Assembly (NCBI GenBank): GCA_012064415.1
Contig: SSNU01000098.1
Coordinates: forward strand, 178,399 to 242,398
Length of the DNA stretch: 64,000 nt
Direction: 5' to 3'
Source of the DNA: Gyrodactylus bullatarudis
Taxonomy: Eukaryota; Platyhelminthes; Monogenea; Gyrodactylidea; Gyrodactylidae
Shown one piece after another: positions 13,601-26,000 of the stretch. The notes beneath the pieces are model-generated. The model saw only the letters and a list, made by a program, of their open reading frames with translations, did no database searches and was not told where the DNA came from. Each line of letters opens with the position of its first letter. The stretch's first letter is position 1. The translations under genes were made by a program, and so were the position numbers.

Positions 13601-16600
13601 TGATTCATAACTTAGGAATAAACTGAGTGATTATTCTTTCTAAATTCTGAAAGTCAAAAAATTAGTTATTGTCAGTTAAACTTGTTACTAGTGACAAGAT
13701 TCCCGGGATTCATGAGACTATCAGATAATTTTGGAACCGAGTAACAAGTTTAACTGGCTTTCAGTTAATCTTGTTACTAGTAACATGTTTAACTGATTTG
13801 CCAGGGAGTCTTGAGACTATCAAGAGTAACAAGATTACCGGTAACATATACAAGGCATGTATGTTATCTTTCATTTGCATCATTTTTCTTTAAATGTCTC
13901 GTTACTCTATTTTTTTGTATCTTCTTCTATAAACATTATGTAATTTCACTTTGGTTGGTTTATTTACTTCGAATTGGGAAAACTTGCCATATCTATTTAT
14001 TTATGGGTAATGAAATAATCTTTTTCGACACAAGCATATGATGCAACCATCTTTTTCATTCATGTATTAAACTATTTACTATATGGATACGTTGTTTTTC
14101 AAAACATCATTTTTGTCGAGATGAATTTATTCTCGAAACTGTATCTTTTACAGATGTTGCCAAAACAGTCCTTGACCAATGTCTAAGTGCAAATGAATTT
14201 CCACCGGACAGTGACAAGTTCAAAGTTACCTACAATTTTGAATTATTGGATGACATTTTTGAAAAATGTGAAAATATTCCAAAATTAGTAAGTTTTATTC
14301 AATGAATCGTCTATTTTTTAATTAAAATCCATGATTAATTCTTCTTCTTCTTCTTCTAAAGAATACTGAGCCAACCTATCTGATGGACGATAGTGTAAAT
14401 CCAGTGTCTGACATCATGACAAAAGATCGAAAGTCCTTATTCCAAAATCATCCCCTCAGCCTGATGGTGGTCCATAAACGGGAAGAATTAATTGAACACG
14501 ATGTTGTCGTTACGTTAGTGAAGAAGAAATGGAAGAAATTTGGCATCTTTCTTTACTATACAAACTTTCTTCTTTTCTTACTCTACTTGATCAATGTAAC
14601 TGGAATCATTTTACTTGATAGGTAGGTTTATTTTTACTCATAGTAAAAAACTTTTCTGCAGGTCTAGTGGTGGCGATGAGGCCTACTACAAATCATTTAA
14701 AATGGCTGGATTTGCATTGATCTGTATAAGTGTGATAAATATTTTCAAGAAAATTATTCAACTGAGCAGAAAGCAGTTGCTATTTTTCAAAGATATCGGA
14801 AATTACACAGAACTTTTCTTGTATATCTCGGGACTTGTCATAGCATTTAAACTGGATTATTTTGTTGAAGATGTAAGTAGAACTAAATTCAGAAATTATA
14901 AAGATCGTTGGTATGAGGATGAGAGTTTGTAAAATACTAGATATTTTTTCAAAAATTTATGAGCACACATGTCAAAAAATGAATCTCTTTCTTTGGAAGA
15001 CATAAGTTGCCTGATTTCCTCGAAGATATTTTCGGGATGCTGACCTAGAGTCATCCTGGAGTTAAGAACGAACGGAAGACTTGTTTTGGTGAATAAAGCT
15101 TTATATTCGTCGGTTCTCTTCAGACCAAACACCGACTATCGACATATATTTATACATGGAATAATGTTGGGAACATTTAGGTTTAGCCAATAGCATTTAT
15201 TCACCAGGAGTTGACCAATTGGAGTTGAGTGTGTTCATACTTCTCGGGTTGTGAGGAATGCATCTATTTTTTGATTACCGGTTGGTAATCCTTTCCTCTG
15301 TTTCCCCGTTTTTTGTGTTGCTTAGAAGATGTAGAGAGGTTTCTTTTTCGCGCAGTCTTTTTCTGACTAAAATATTGATTTTTTCTATAAAATGGAATAT
15401 ATATTATTTCTGAGGTTATTGTTGGCTAGAATTATGAGTCTTGGAAGAAAATTCGAGTATATAACTGGATAATATCATTCACATGTAATTTAATCTTCCA
15501 GGATCCAATATGGATGTTGACAGTGATTGTTTTGTTCACATCATGGATTTATTTTATATTTATGTTGAGAAAGATGCCGATTCTCGGCATTTACGTGATT
15601 CTCTTGACAAAAGTGGCGAAAACATTTTTCAAATTCTTCATTCTCTTTGCCTTGTTCATATGGACGTATGCGATAACATTTTATGTTCTATTCAATAACC
15701 ATGATGCCTACTCGAAAGTTTATCTATCTTCAATCAAGACAATCATCATGTCAACTGGAGAATTAGATTTTGGAGATGTAAGTTTTCTTTCAGTTTTTAG
15801 GTCTTTATTTCTCTCGTCCTATTTGTTTGACTCAAGAATATTCTGAAATTTTGAATAATTATTTAGTTAAAAAACTATACGAATCTTGATTGTCGCAGAT
15901 TAACCCTTAACCCCACACTGGGCTATTTCCATCACATGTCATCTTATAAACACATTGTTATTCATTCAAGGTTCAGAAAATACTTCGTTTACCACCCATT
16001 CGATAGGAAATCTATTAAACTCCTGGAATACGCCAAATTATCGACACTATCATCCGTCAAATTAGTGCTACACTAATTCAAAGATAACGCAGTTTTGGTA
16101 TGATAAAAATTTGAGAAAAGGCTGAGATGATAACTCTCGAGTCGTTATGTGTGAAATTGACCGTATTTCATAGGTCCTTTTATGAAGGGTTCTATGTGAG
16201 CTAGTCTAGGTTATTATTACCTCAAGGGTTGTTTGAGTTGATTTATTAATTGAAATATAATATAAAACTCAGATCAATAAGATTTTGAAACATGCATTTT
16301 TCTAGCTTTTCTTCTCCGAGCAAATAGTTCGCTACAAAAAATTGTCCTTCATTCTCTATGTAAACTTTGTCATCTTGGTGAATATAATCATTATGAATCT
16401 CCTTGTTGGCCTAGCTGTTGACGATATAAAATCAGTGTTGGACGAATCAAAACTGACCAAGTTGTCTATGCAAGTGAGAATTTTTCACTTTCTAATACAA
16501 ACATACAGATTTCTCTATGCCTCGATATAGAATCTTCATTGTTGACAAGTTTATTGAAGAAAAATGTTCAAAGAACACTGAGTTTCTATCCGAATCAGAA

Positions 16601-16827
16601 GAGAAACTGGCGACAGAATTTCATTCCAAAATTATCCAGAAACAAAAGACAGGTAACAAAGATTTTGTTCAATTTACATTCATTTAAATTTTTAATAGGC
16701 TGAAGAAGATGAAAGATTTGACATGAGTCGACACATAGAACGTCTTACAAATGATCTCAGTGATTTGAAACGTCAGAATATGGAAATCATGAGAGTGTTG
16801 GAGCGATTATCTCAGGAGACCAATTAA
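7662..16827 (+). CDS. TRPA1: TRPA-family ankyrin-repeat cation channel
   Basis: A non-selective Ca2+-permeable sensory channel of the plasma membrane; family members respond to irritants or temperature. Sixteen exons: 7662-7739, 7766-7934, 7971-8536, 8576-8680, 9326-9961, 9999-10087, 10840-11095, 11148-11305, 11364-11485, 14154-14287, 14362-14621, 14662-14872, 15502-15777, 16306-16473, 16509-16652, 16699-16827. Lengths sum to 3501 nt, or 1166 aa, close to human TRPA1 (1119). Over a dozen ankyrin units span residues ~40-700 (TPLHQAM, TALHLAV, TPLHLGV, PIHLATK). The pre-S1 block NHPLSLMVVHKREELIEHD is typical of TRPA, followed by six membrane segments. The pore end reads MSTGELDFGDLFFSEQ, and the C-terminus is a coiled coil (HIERLTNDLSDLKRQNMEI). 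Introns are 26, 36, 39 and 37 nt among others. The intron at 11306-11363 needs a GC donor. An AATAAA follows at 16878. TRPA1 versus another TRPA clade cannot be decided here. Confidence 0.93.
8681..9325 (+). other. TRPA intron (645 nt), repeat-like
   Basis: GTGAGT donor after PVES and a TTTTTTAG acceptor before KTPIHS. The interior is AT-rich with stretches such as GATTCCCAACTTCATAT that recur in other introns here, so it probably contains a decayed short element. No coding signal. Confidence 0.5.
10088..10839 (+). other. TRPA intron (752 nt)
   Basis: Between the ankyrin exons ending in GLNQ and starting in ILERICDL; phase 2 is preserved. Open stretches inside do not resemble ankyrin or any family I know. 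Nothing else seen. Confidence 0.5.
12347..13855. mobile_element. Long-TIR DNA transposon relic with SCAND3/KRBA2-like integrase tail
   Basis: About 1.5 kb inside the 2668-nt TRPA intron 11486-14153. The ends are inverted copies starting TATATGTTACCGGTAATCTTG, and the inverted identity extends about 300-400 bp on each side. The outer part contains internal subrepeats of CTTGTTACTAGTAACAAG type. The centre (about 13,020-13,520, minus strand) translates to VGENVLVKVSEFDRSK, then a run with in-frame stops, and ends in a cysteine cluster, CKCRKEGRLCNSRCHSSLSC. That order (integrase C-terminal barrel, then a CNSRCH zinc-like cluster) is what SCAND3/KRBA2-like transposon-derived integrases show. The catalytic core is gone, so it is non-autonomous and dead. 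Confidence 0.75.
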
Positions 16828-17049
16828 AACTGAGAGGATCACTAAGCTATTGGTTTTTTACTTGCCCATTTTTTACCAATAAAATATTTGAAAAGTTATG
16901 AATCTACTATGAAGTAGATGTCTCTTTTTTCTAATTTCTATGATAACTGTTTAGATTTTAATAGTGAAATAATACCTTTATACAAAGAAAAAGTCGATAA
17001 TTTTTCAAAACATAAATTACTTTTACATCATCAAGACTTGATAAAAAGT

Positions 17050-20000
17050 TCATATTATGCTTATTTGGTTACTGGACGATAAAGCAAGGGGGACTCTTGA
17101 ATGTGACGTTGTCGGTGATAGCATGTCGACATGACTTTCACTTATTGAATGCTGGAATTTGTGAACAGTCCCTTCATTATCAAACTGATTTGGATTCGTG
17201 TTATTGATGATAAGGTCTCTATTTGTTGTTGAGAAGCAAGGTGTTCCTGAATTGTAATTAGAGAGCTTTAATAATGACTGCACGTAAATGTTCTCAAGAT
17301 ACTTACCGTGGAAAGATCTAGAATTTGTTGAAGTGTATTCATCATTGATTGAGTTATTCAATGTTGAGCATATCCTCTGTTTCACGATCCCTAAGATATA
17401 CATAAAGAGACTCAAACATCTTCGTATTCTTATGGTTGAGATGTAGAATTTAAAAGTTAAATTTTTGGAGCTTCATTGTAAAGATCGAAGAGGTTAGCTT
17501 GATATACCCAGTATCTGTGTCTAGATCCTCTTTCATAAAATTTTTCCATTTGAAAGAAAACCTATAGGTCTAGGGAAGGGTGGGGATCAAACTTAACGCT
17601 CATTCTAGCTACATGAAGATGAGAATTTACTGTTATATTTGCAAAAAACAAAACATTTTCCTCCAGATAGTTGAAAAAATTTATTTTTTGAATTCCACAA
17701 TAGTATAAGCCAATAAATCATCAAAAGAAGATAATCTGAAAAAGAATGGAATTTCGAAAATGCTCTAATTTCCCTATATTCAAACCTTTGATTTAGAAGA
17801 TTTGAAGCAGTTATATGCCGATATTTGGCATCAACGATTGACAAATAATTCGATTTCACCTGAAGAGATTCACAGATATTCTTCCTTATTGTGGGGAATC
17901 GAACCATTTGAACTTTTTGATTGCACGTAGTATCACGAAAGGAAAATTATCCAAAATGGGAAGTTCCCTCTATGGTCAAACTCTAATTCTTCGTATAATG
18001 GTGAACCGAAATGACGGCATCGATTTGCTTTTAATCTTCAGAGAAAATTTTGGCTCAAAGGTTGAAAAAGTGGAAATTTGATGCATTTTCAAAATTCGAA
18101 AATCAGCCGGATCGATTTTTTAACCCTTTATGTCCCAAATTATTATTTTTTTCATCATACAAGTTAGAGAATTTGTAACCTGACCAAAATAATTATGCTG
18201 ATTCCGAATTTATTCTAATCTATTAGAGATATTTATAATCTAAAGCTATTGTTTTACAATAGTGAGTTATTTAATTCTTTCCTTAGGCCTCAGCAAATGG
18301 TTTTTCAAAAAAACCTTTTGAATATATTACATCAGTATGAATTATACATATTTTTGAAGCTTAATTTATTTCCTTACTAATGAGGGGTGCAAAGCATATT
18401 TTAGTTTCTTTCAGTTTGAAAAAATTGCTCAAGAAAGTGATGTGTTCCACTGGTGGTGAAGGGTTAATTTAAACATCTCATGGGCTAGTTTTATCTATGG
18501 AAAAGTATTCAGTTTTTTCTACAAAAATAGTAAATTCTCATCTTCATGTCAACTACAGTACCAATATTATCGTGAGCAATGAGGCAAGATATTTTTATCG
18601 TAGCAAATCTTAAGTTGAAATACCTTGGACATTATAATCAAGGGAATTAATTTTCGATTTTGAACAAAAGGAAATTTGGAGTCCTTACGTGGTATAATCA
18701 CCTGATCACCAGGTTTCTTAATGGGAAGATAATCAAAAATCAATTCACTCGAGGGTCGATAGTATGTCTGATTTTTATCGAATTCTTTCTGCACCAGACT
18801 ATTTTGATCAATGGGTAAATGAAAGATTTGCTGGTCCTTTGTGAAATTTTGATAGTGAACTGGCTGGATTTGTTTCCTCTTGGGCCCATTGTCGTAGAGT
18901 ATCATCATTAGAAGAACAATAGTTAGGACCTCGACGATTATTGAGATTAGGTCATCTTAAACAAAAAAGCAAGATTTATCTCTGAACCCTTGAGTTGAGA
19001 TGATTTTGTTAAAATAACAGGAGTTGGTAATTCATGATTCTCTTATCTTTAAAGAATATCCTGAATGCTCTATCTTTAGACTATTTATAGTGTATGAACC
19101 AGATCCAATTTAGCAATCACATACTAAGCATTTATTTTTTCTGTGTGATTGCTTACATTGGAATTTTGCAACCAGGCTACGGTGTACGTATTACGAATTT
19201 CAAGTTGACGCTAAACCATTCAAAGAAAAAGATGGTGAGCTGATTCCTTTTCTAATTGTGATCAGTCTTTCACTTTGAAATTAATAAACATGTATATCTG
19301 GTAAAACATCAAGAAGAGGTTTTCGGTACGATTCTCTTTCAGATGAATTACTAAAAATCAATTAGGCAACTTTTTGAATTTCGAAAATGTCTGAATTCGA
19401 AATTTTTACCGCGCAATCTAAAATTTTGAATTATGACCTTATTTTGACAAGATTAAATTTCTTCATTTCATATACGCATCTTCTTATGGGATCCAAAAAA
19501 GCATATGTCTTCTGAGACCGGATCTTGATCGAAAAAATAATATTTCCAGAATAGCTTTGTTTATATGCTCTTAACAAATTTCCTATAGCCATACACACAG
19601 TTATAAATTGAAGTTCAAATTCTGTATAAAGTATCTGTAGAGTTCCCAACTTTATTATTATTGTTTTCACATACATAAATATTATTAAAAAGGGATAATG
19701 ATGAAATCATCTATGTTGAACATCACAACAGAATGAATTTGCACTGCACTTGAATTTGCCAATTATAATTTTATTTAAAAACAAAGGAATTTAGAATTAG
19801 AATCATTATGCAATATCAATTACTCACTTGTTTGGCGAAAGTTTAAGTGGATGACTGGCTGATATAGAATTTGACTTTTATTTTTGTTTACAATATCAAT
19901 TGAAGCTGAGGCCAGACTATGGAAATAGTATTGGATTTATTATTATTATTATACAGTAAAGTGTATTCACGAATTCAGTAATTCTAAATAGTAAACATAT

Positions 20001-23000
20001 TTCCCGCTGTAGATAAGCAGAGATATTTTTTTTCTAATTCTTATTCCTTCTTAAATAATTAAACACTCAAAATATATGTATTTTTTTCAATTTTACGCTC
20101 TTTCTTATGGGAATAAAATCAATTTCGGATTCCCATGTTTTCATACCAAAAATATCAATTAAGTTCATTGAGTTACTCAAAATTAGCATTTTTCGGCCAA
20201 AATAATAACGCTAAGACCCCCAAATGTCATTCTAGGGTTAAATGAAAGATTTTCAAGACAAATACTATTAATTAAATTTACCAAGTTTCTTTTACAGAGT
20301 TTCAAAAAGCGAAAGAATCTGTAATAAATCTATATATTAATTTCCGACTCACAAAGGTGGATTCATTCTTTCAACTATCTTTGACGAGACTGCCAATCTT
20401 AATTCCGAATTGTCTAAGATTAAATTGATCATTTTTTTTTGAACTGTGTTAAGTATTGATTTTGCCTCTCCACTGTAATAATGAAGTTGTTCTAGCCAGA
20501 AATTCATTTCAATATTAATTTCTTGACAGTAATCATTCTGAATGGGAGTCATTTTCTTCTCAAGAATGCTTTTAATCTTAAAGTTGAAAACATTATTAGT
20601 AAATTATAGAAACTTTACTTTCAAATTGATTTTGTGAAAAATATTCTCAGGAGAGACAAAGTTTTTTGCATAGAAAAAGACACCAGAGAGGTAGAGTTCC
20701 ATTTGAAGTTGATTCGGACTAATATAGGCCAATGGATTGTCGGAATGTCGAAGAATCCATTCCTGCCAATTCTCATACGCTTCGATGAATACCTCCTTAG
20801 CTTGATTTAGTCTTGCACTGACGGGAGCTAAACATCTCTCTCTGGATTCATTTCTAGATTGTAAAATGAATTTTTATATGTTTTAGGTTTTCAATCTCAT
20901 CAAATACAATATTATTTACTAGACCTAGGAGAAAATTTATAAAATTACTAAAATCACCTATTTATACGATGAAATTAATCATCAAGTATTTCAACGTAAT
21001 ATCGCTTCAAAAATCCTGTCTATGCTTCAGAAGATTTAAAAAATTCGTGAAAATCATCGAGCAAAAAACGTTTTCTTAATTTTTTCCGAAATAATGACTT
21101 GAAAAGCTGAAAAACTTTTGAAAATCTCCATAATTTATATTATTTACTTGGTTTATGCACTATTAACAGTTTCACAGTAGAGTAGATATTACAAATTAAT
21201 TGATTGATTAAACTATTCGATATTCATGGTTGACCCAAGCAATATAAAAGTTTCATTTGTTGATTCTTTATCGACCTCTGATTGGTTAGAAAATAACTTT
21301 AATATGGAAATATTTAAAAAAATCTTATCGTTAATCATCTGGAATGATTTTTTCTGAATGAACCATTCTAGAAATTGATGATTCGTTTTTTATTCATAAA
21401 CCTATATGTTTATTATAGTGGAATCTGAGGGAGTCAGATTATACTGAGTATTCTATCGACTATTTATTCTTCTATTTTTAAATCAAAACCAAGAATCTAT
21501 TGACACTTGTTTTAATCAATTATGTTACTGTTCCGGTTAATAGTAGATTTCTTTGACACGAGTATTTTATTTTCCTTTCATACAGCAATGTCAGAAGCCA
21601 ATTCATCATTAACTTATTGTACTCAATGTAAGATGGAATGATCGAAGATGATACATTCTTTAAACATTAAGAGCAACTAGAGAGAAATAAAAGAAGAACA
21701 TTCATAAGCATTTCCACAGAGAGAGTAAGCTAAGCCAATGTTCTGTGATGAATTTTTGATTAATTTCAGTTCCATGAAACGAGAATTTTCGGTAAAAAAT
21801 TGAGTCTATTCATTTTCTAAATATTAATCACAGTGCATATGCACGATTTAACATTTTGTTGATCTCAATTTTCCATTTCACTTATTAAATAGGAAGATGA
21901 TGACTGCAGTGCCCACAATTTAGTGGAGATTTAATCATGTAAATGGAATTATTCCTTGTGGATCTATAGAGGTTATTCAATACAAATGAATTTATCACAT
22001 CATAAATATCTTTTAATGAACATGACAATTTCATGATACAGACGTAGAACTGAACGTAGTTTCCAAAATTACTAAAATCCCCCATTGATATAGTATTTGA
22101 ACAGTGTTCAATGAACACCATCTCTAATATAGCTCTTTTTTATGTTTTTGTAATAAGATAAACAAAATCATGCAAATCTTCAGATAATAAACGTTCTTTA
22201 GTTTTTTATTTTTATGATTTTAACTTGATTTACAAAGGTGCAGTAATTATTCAAATCTTAATATTATTGGAATTTCTCTTATTTTCCATTAATTTAATTT
22301 AATATTAATAATTCTGATAGGCCAAAAAAATTTTCTTGTTTGAAAATTTCTGTTCATCTTATTACAGAAGCATTAAAAGATTTTATGCAGCGATATTTTT
22401 TGGAAGGATATTAAAATACACTAAACTTTCTAAAAATTGTATAAGTTAAACCGGACAAAAAAAACTATTTTACTTAATTTGTAATTAATAATTACTTATG
22501 AGTAGGAGTATTAAATTTGCTTAGTTTTTTAGAAATTAGGTGACATTTTGTACTTGTAGAATCGATATGCTTTTATATCGATGGGCGATTTTACTAATTT
22601 CAGAAAATTTCGTCCATTTCGTTCATTGAATAACTTATTAAAAGCACTTATGAGTAGTACGAAAATTCAGTTTTCCAAAATTTTGATTATTTTTTGTTCA
22701 TAATTATAGCCATCATCGTTTTTATTTTTTTTTAAATATTTAGCGGAGATTATTATTCAGACGAAATTAACTAGATTCGTTCAGATTTGTTATTTCTTGA
22801 GATTTACCTACATGACTTTCTATCAAAAAATTGTCTGTTTTTGTTTGAATTTTCTTAATTTTTGACTGATTTGTTCAAAATTAGTCAGAATACACGAAAA
22901 TTCATAAAATCCAAACCCTTCTTTTTCATCCACTTAGATGGTAATTCCTTTGGATGAAATAAGATGTCACAAATGAAGATCTCTATTTCGGGCATGTAAG

Positions 23001-26000
23001 CAGGTTTCCTAAATAAGAGAAATATTGTCAAAGGTCTATTCTCTTTTTTTCCAAAACCTGTATTTATATGGCATGTATTACAATGATGAGTATGCCCGAA
23101 ATAGAGATCTTTATTTGTGAAACAATCTGGCATCTTCTTATTTCATTTTAAATGCTCATGACATCGATAGCTCAGCTCGAAACCAAAGTCAAAGATCATC
23201 TTAACCAGAGTAATTTCTTTATTACGTTAATTTTTTTTTCTAAACTGAAAACTTGGAGTCCGTAAAACTTCTATTCAATGTATTGAAACTCGTATCCTGT
23301 TGTCTACTTTGCGAATGAAAATCTTTTCACTTTTGAGAACAAACTAGCATAAAACAATCATAGTGAGAATAATAGACTTACATTCTCTTAAAGTTATTTC
23401 TCATCATTTCAATGTTGGTGTAGTTACTCTGGAGTCTACGGACAATATTCCAAGTGCCCTTATTCATCTGATGACTGTGAATTAAATCTTCAGCAACTCT
23501 GACTAGTATCCTGAAAGCGGTCTGATTTGCTCCACGAATGATTGATCGATGTTGTAGATTTTGCAATTTATCAATCTTGAATAGTTATCAAAAGTTAAAC
23601 ATGATAATTGATTAACATATCCTTTATGGCTTCTAAAAGTCATTTATAAAAAGCTCATTTACATTGTTCATACAGAATTCTCAATTTTTGTCGTCGTAGT
23701 GCCGATTTTACATTCATTTTGTTTCTTCGAGAAAAAAGGATGAATGGGGTCAACTAAATCTGGTTAAAAATTAGGCTAGTGATGACTTCCAATGTAAGGA
23801 AAAAAATTTTCTACAGCTAGTTTATCTATCTAGTTGAATCTTTGAATTGAAAAAAAAAGTTTTTCTAGTTCCAGAGTAGCCCTTCAAGTCCACTATGTTC
23901 CATCAGTGGAACTCAACACTTTCTTGAGCGATAATTTGAACTGAAAGCTAGTTAAAATACCTTTTTATTATTGTAAATCAAAAAGTTCACAATAATGACG
24001 GATTTCTGTGAACCTCTCCAGGGGAAATCGAATTCTATGTCAGTCGTTGTTGCCAAATATCAGCATTTAATTTCTTCAATTCTTCTGAGTCGATAAAAAT
24101 TTTGGGCTCAAAAAAATAATTTGGGACATGAAGGGTTAGATCAATTATGCTAAATCTTCATTATCGTTAGGAAGTTGAATTTCGATTTCTTCATCATTTT
24201 CAGTGAGAATTTCTCACCAATTTAAAATCCATCGATAACGGTTAATCTGTGGAAAATTTGATGGTAATAATTTGGTTGCCTAATTTTGATAATAAATTTC
24301 TTTTGAAAGCATTTGTATTCAACTTGAAGGTGTATATTTTTTCTTCAAGATGAAGTCTCATAATGCGGATTTTAAGGCATCATTTCATTCGACTTTGGTG
24401 TTATGTAAAAATCATAGATTCCCAACAAAATTTAGTTAACATAATGACAGCAACAAGTCCTCTCATGTTAGAGCTCCCATGTTACATAAAATACGTTCAG
24501 ACAGTCTACTACTCAAGTATGTCAGAAATTATCATCAACATACATAACGGATACGTATAAACTTATTTCCTGTGAAAAATAAATATAACGCAATACAGTT
24601 AGGCAAGATGTCGTCGAAATATTCACATTTAGGAGAAGTGAAAAAAATAGTTTATTCTGATCTGAAGTTTGGAATGAAAAAAGATGGATGAATTTTACTT
24701 ACATGGTTCGGATCATGATTAAATGGTTGATTCTTCATGAGGGAAAATCTGGTCAGTTTTGAGTAGAGCGAGGAAGTCAATACTTGTGATAATAGGGATA
24801 TTTTGAATTTGTTACATGCTGAAAGTAATGAATGAAAATTTTGTTATAATATCAATCAGAGTATTGTAGAGTTTCCTGAATAATATCAATCATATTAATT
24901 CAATAGATAAATAAGTAAATGATAGAGAAAGAAGAAAATATTTCTTTTTTTTCTTCAAGAAAATCATTTCCAGGAAATCTATCTCTCATTATATTATTTA
25001 GTTATACTACTCAATGGGTATGGAATGTATCATGCAATATAATTCGTGAAGCTGAAAAATCTGTAAGGCAACTTGACCCTTCAACAAATCATAGAAGAAA
25101 ATTTCATTACTCACCCAGATCCAGTCCTATGCATGCTCCAGGATCGTTATTTTTCTAGAAAATATAAAATTTTTCAGATTCTATTTCGAATCAATCAATT
25201 TTTCCTTGTATCGGCTAGGAAAATCTGCTTAATATTTCAAAATTCTTGGTATGGGCCAAGTCAGTGAATGTCTCAAACTTGATAAAAAGATACATTTTGT
25301 ACTCACTTCAACTCTGACAATGCTCTCCAATTGAAGACTTATCAAGAACTGATTGGGATTATTTAAAATGTCCTCATTCAAATGATCAGAGAATGCAATT
25401 ATAAATCCATGATGACCTTGATCGAGGAAGAGATATTCATTCTCTTCAGGATCCAACTTTATCTCAAGTTTTCTGTGATCTATAAATTGAGAATAAGAAG
25501 AAATCGTACAACCGGTTTCAAATGTCTAAAATATTAGCTGTTGTAAAAAAAAATTGGTTGGGAAGAAACCGAAACTCGATGTTTTCATCAGGGATTCGAT
25601 TTTTTTGGAATCCTACTCATGTAACCACTTTCACCATTTAAAGAAAAAAATTCTGAAAAAAATTTATTTTTATGAAAAAAATGGCCATTTTAAATTTCAT
25701 ATTGGCGCCAAAATCCCATTTTTTTGAACTTTGAACTGAAAATTTTTATTGATTTGAAAGTTGGAGGTTGATCAAATGAGGGTTTTCAGGATCTTTTTTG
25801 ACAAGAAAATCAATTCAACTGAATCTTATCTGATGCATAGCCTTATTATCGTTTGGGAGATGAAATTCAATTTTTTGATCATTTGCACTAACTGTCGCTA
25901 TATTTACGGTGCTATTCAGCTTTATCATAACCTTGATCCTGAAAAAATTCTTTTGATCAACCTCCAACTTTCAAATCAAAAAAATTTTCATAAAGTTTGA

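Noticed and set aside
17607..17907. 100-codon minus-strand frame between DEG/ENaC tail exons
   Set aside because: It overlaps the family A inverted-repeat element, and direct joining of 18689 to 17390 keeps phase without it.
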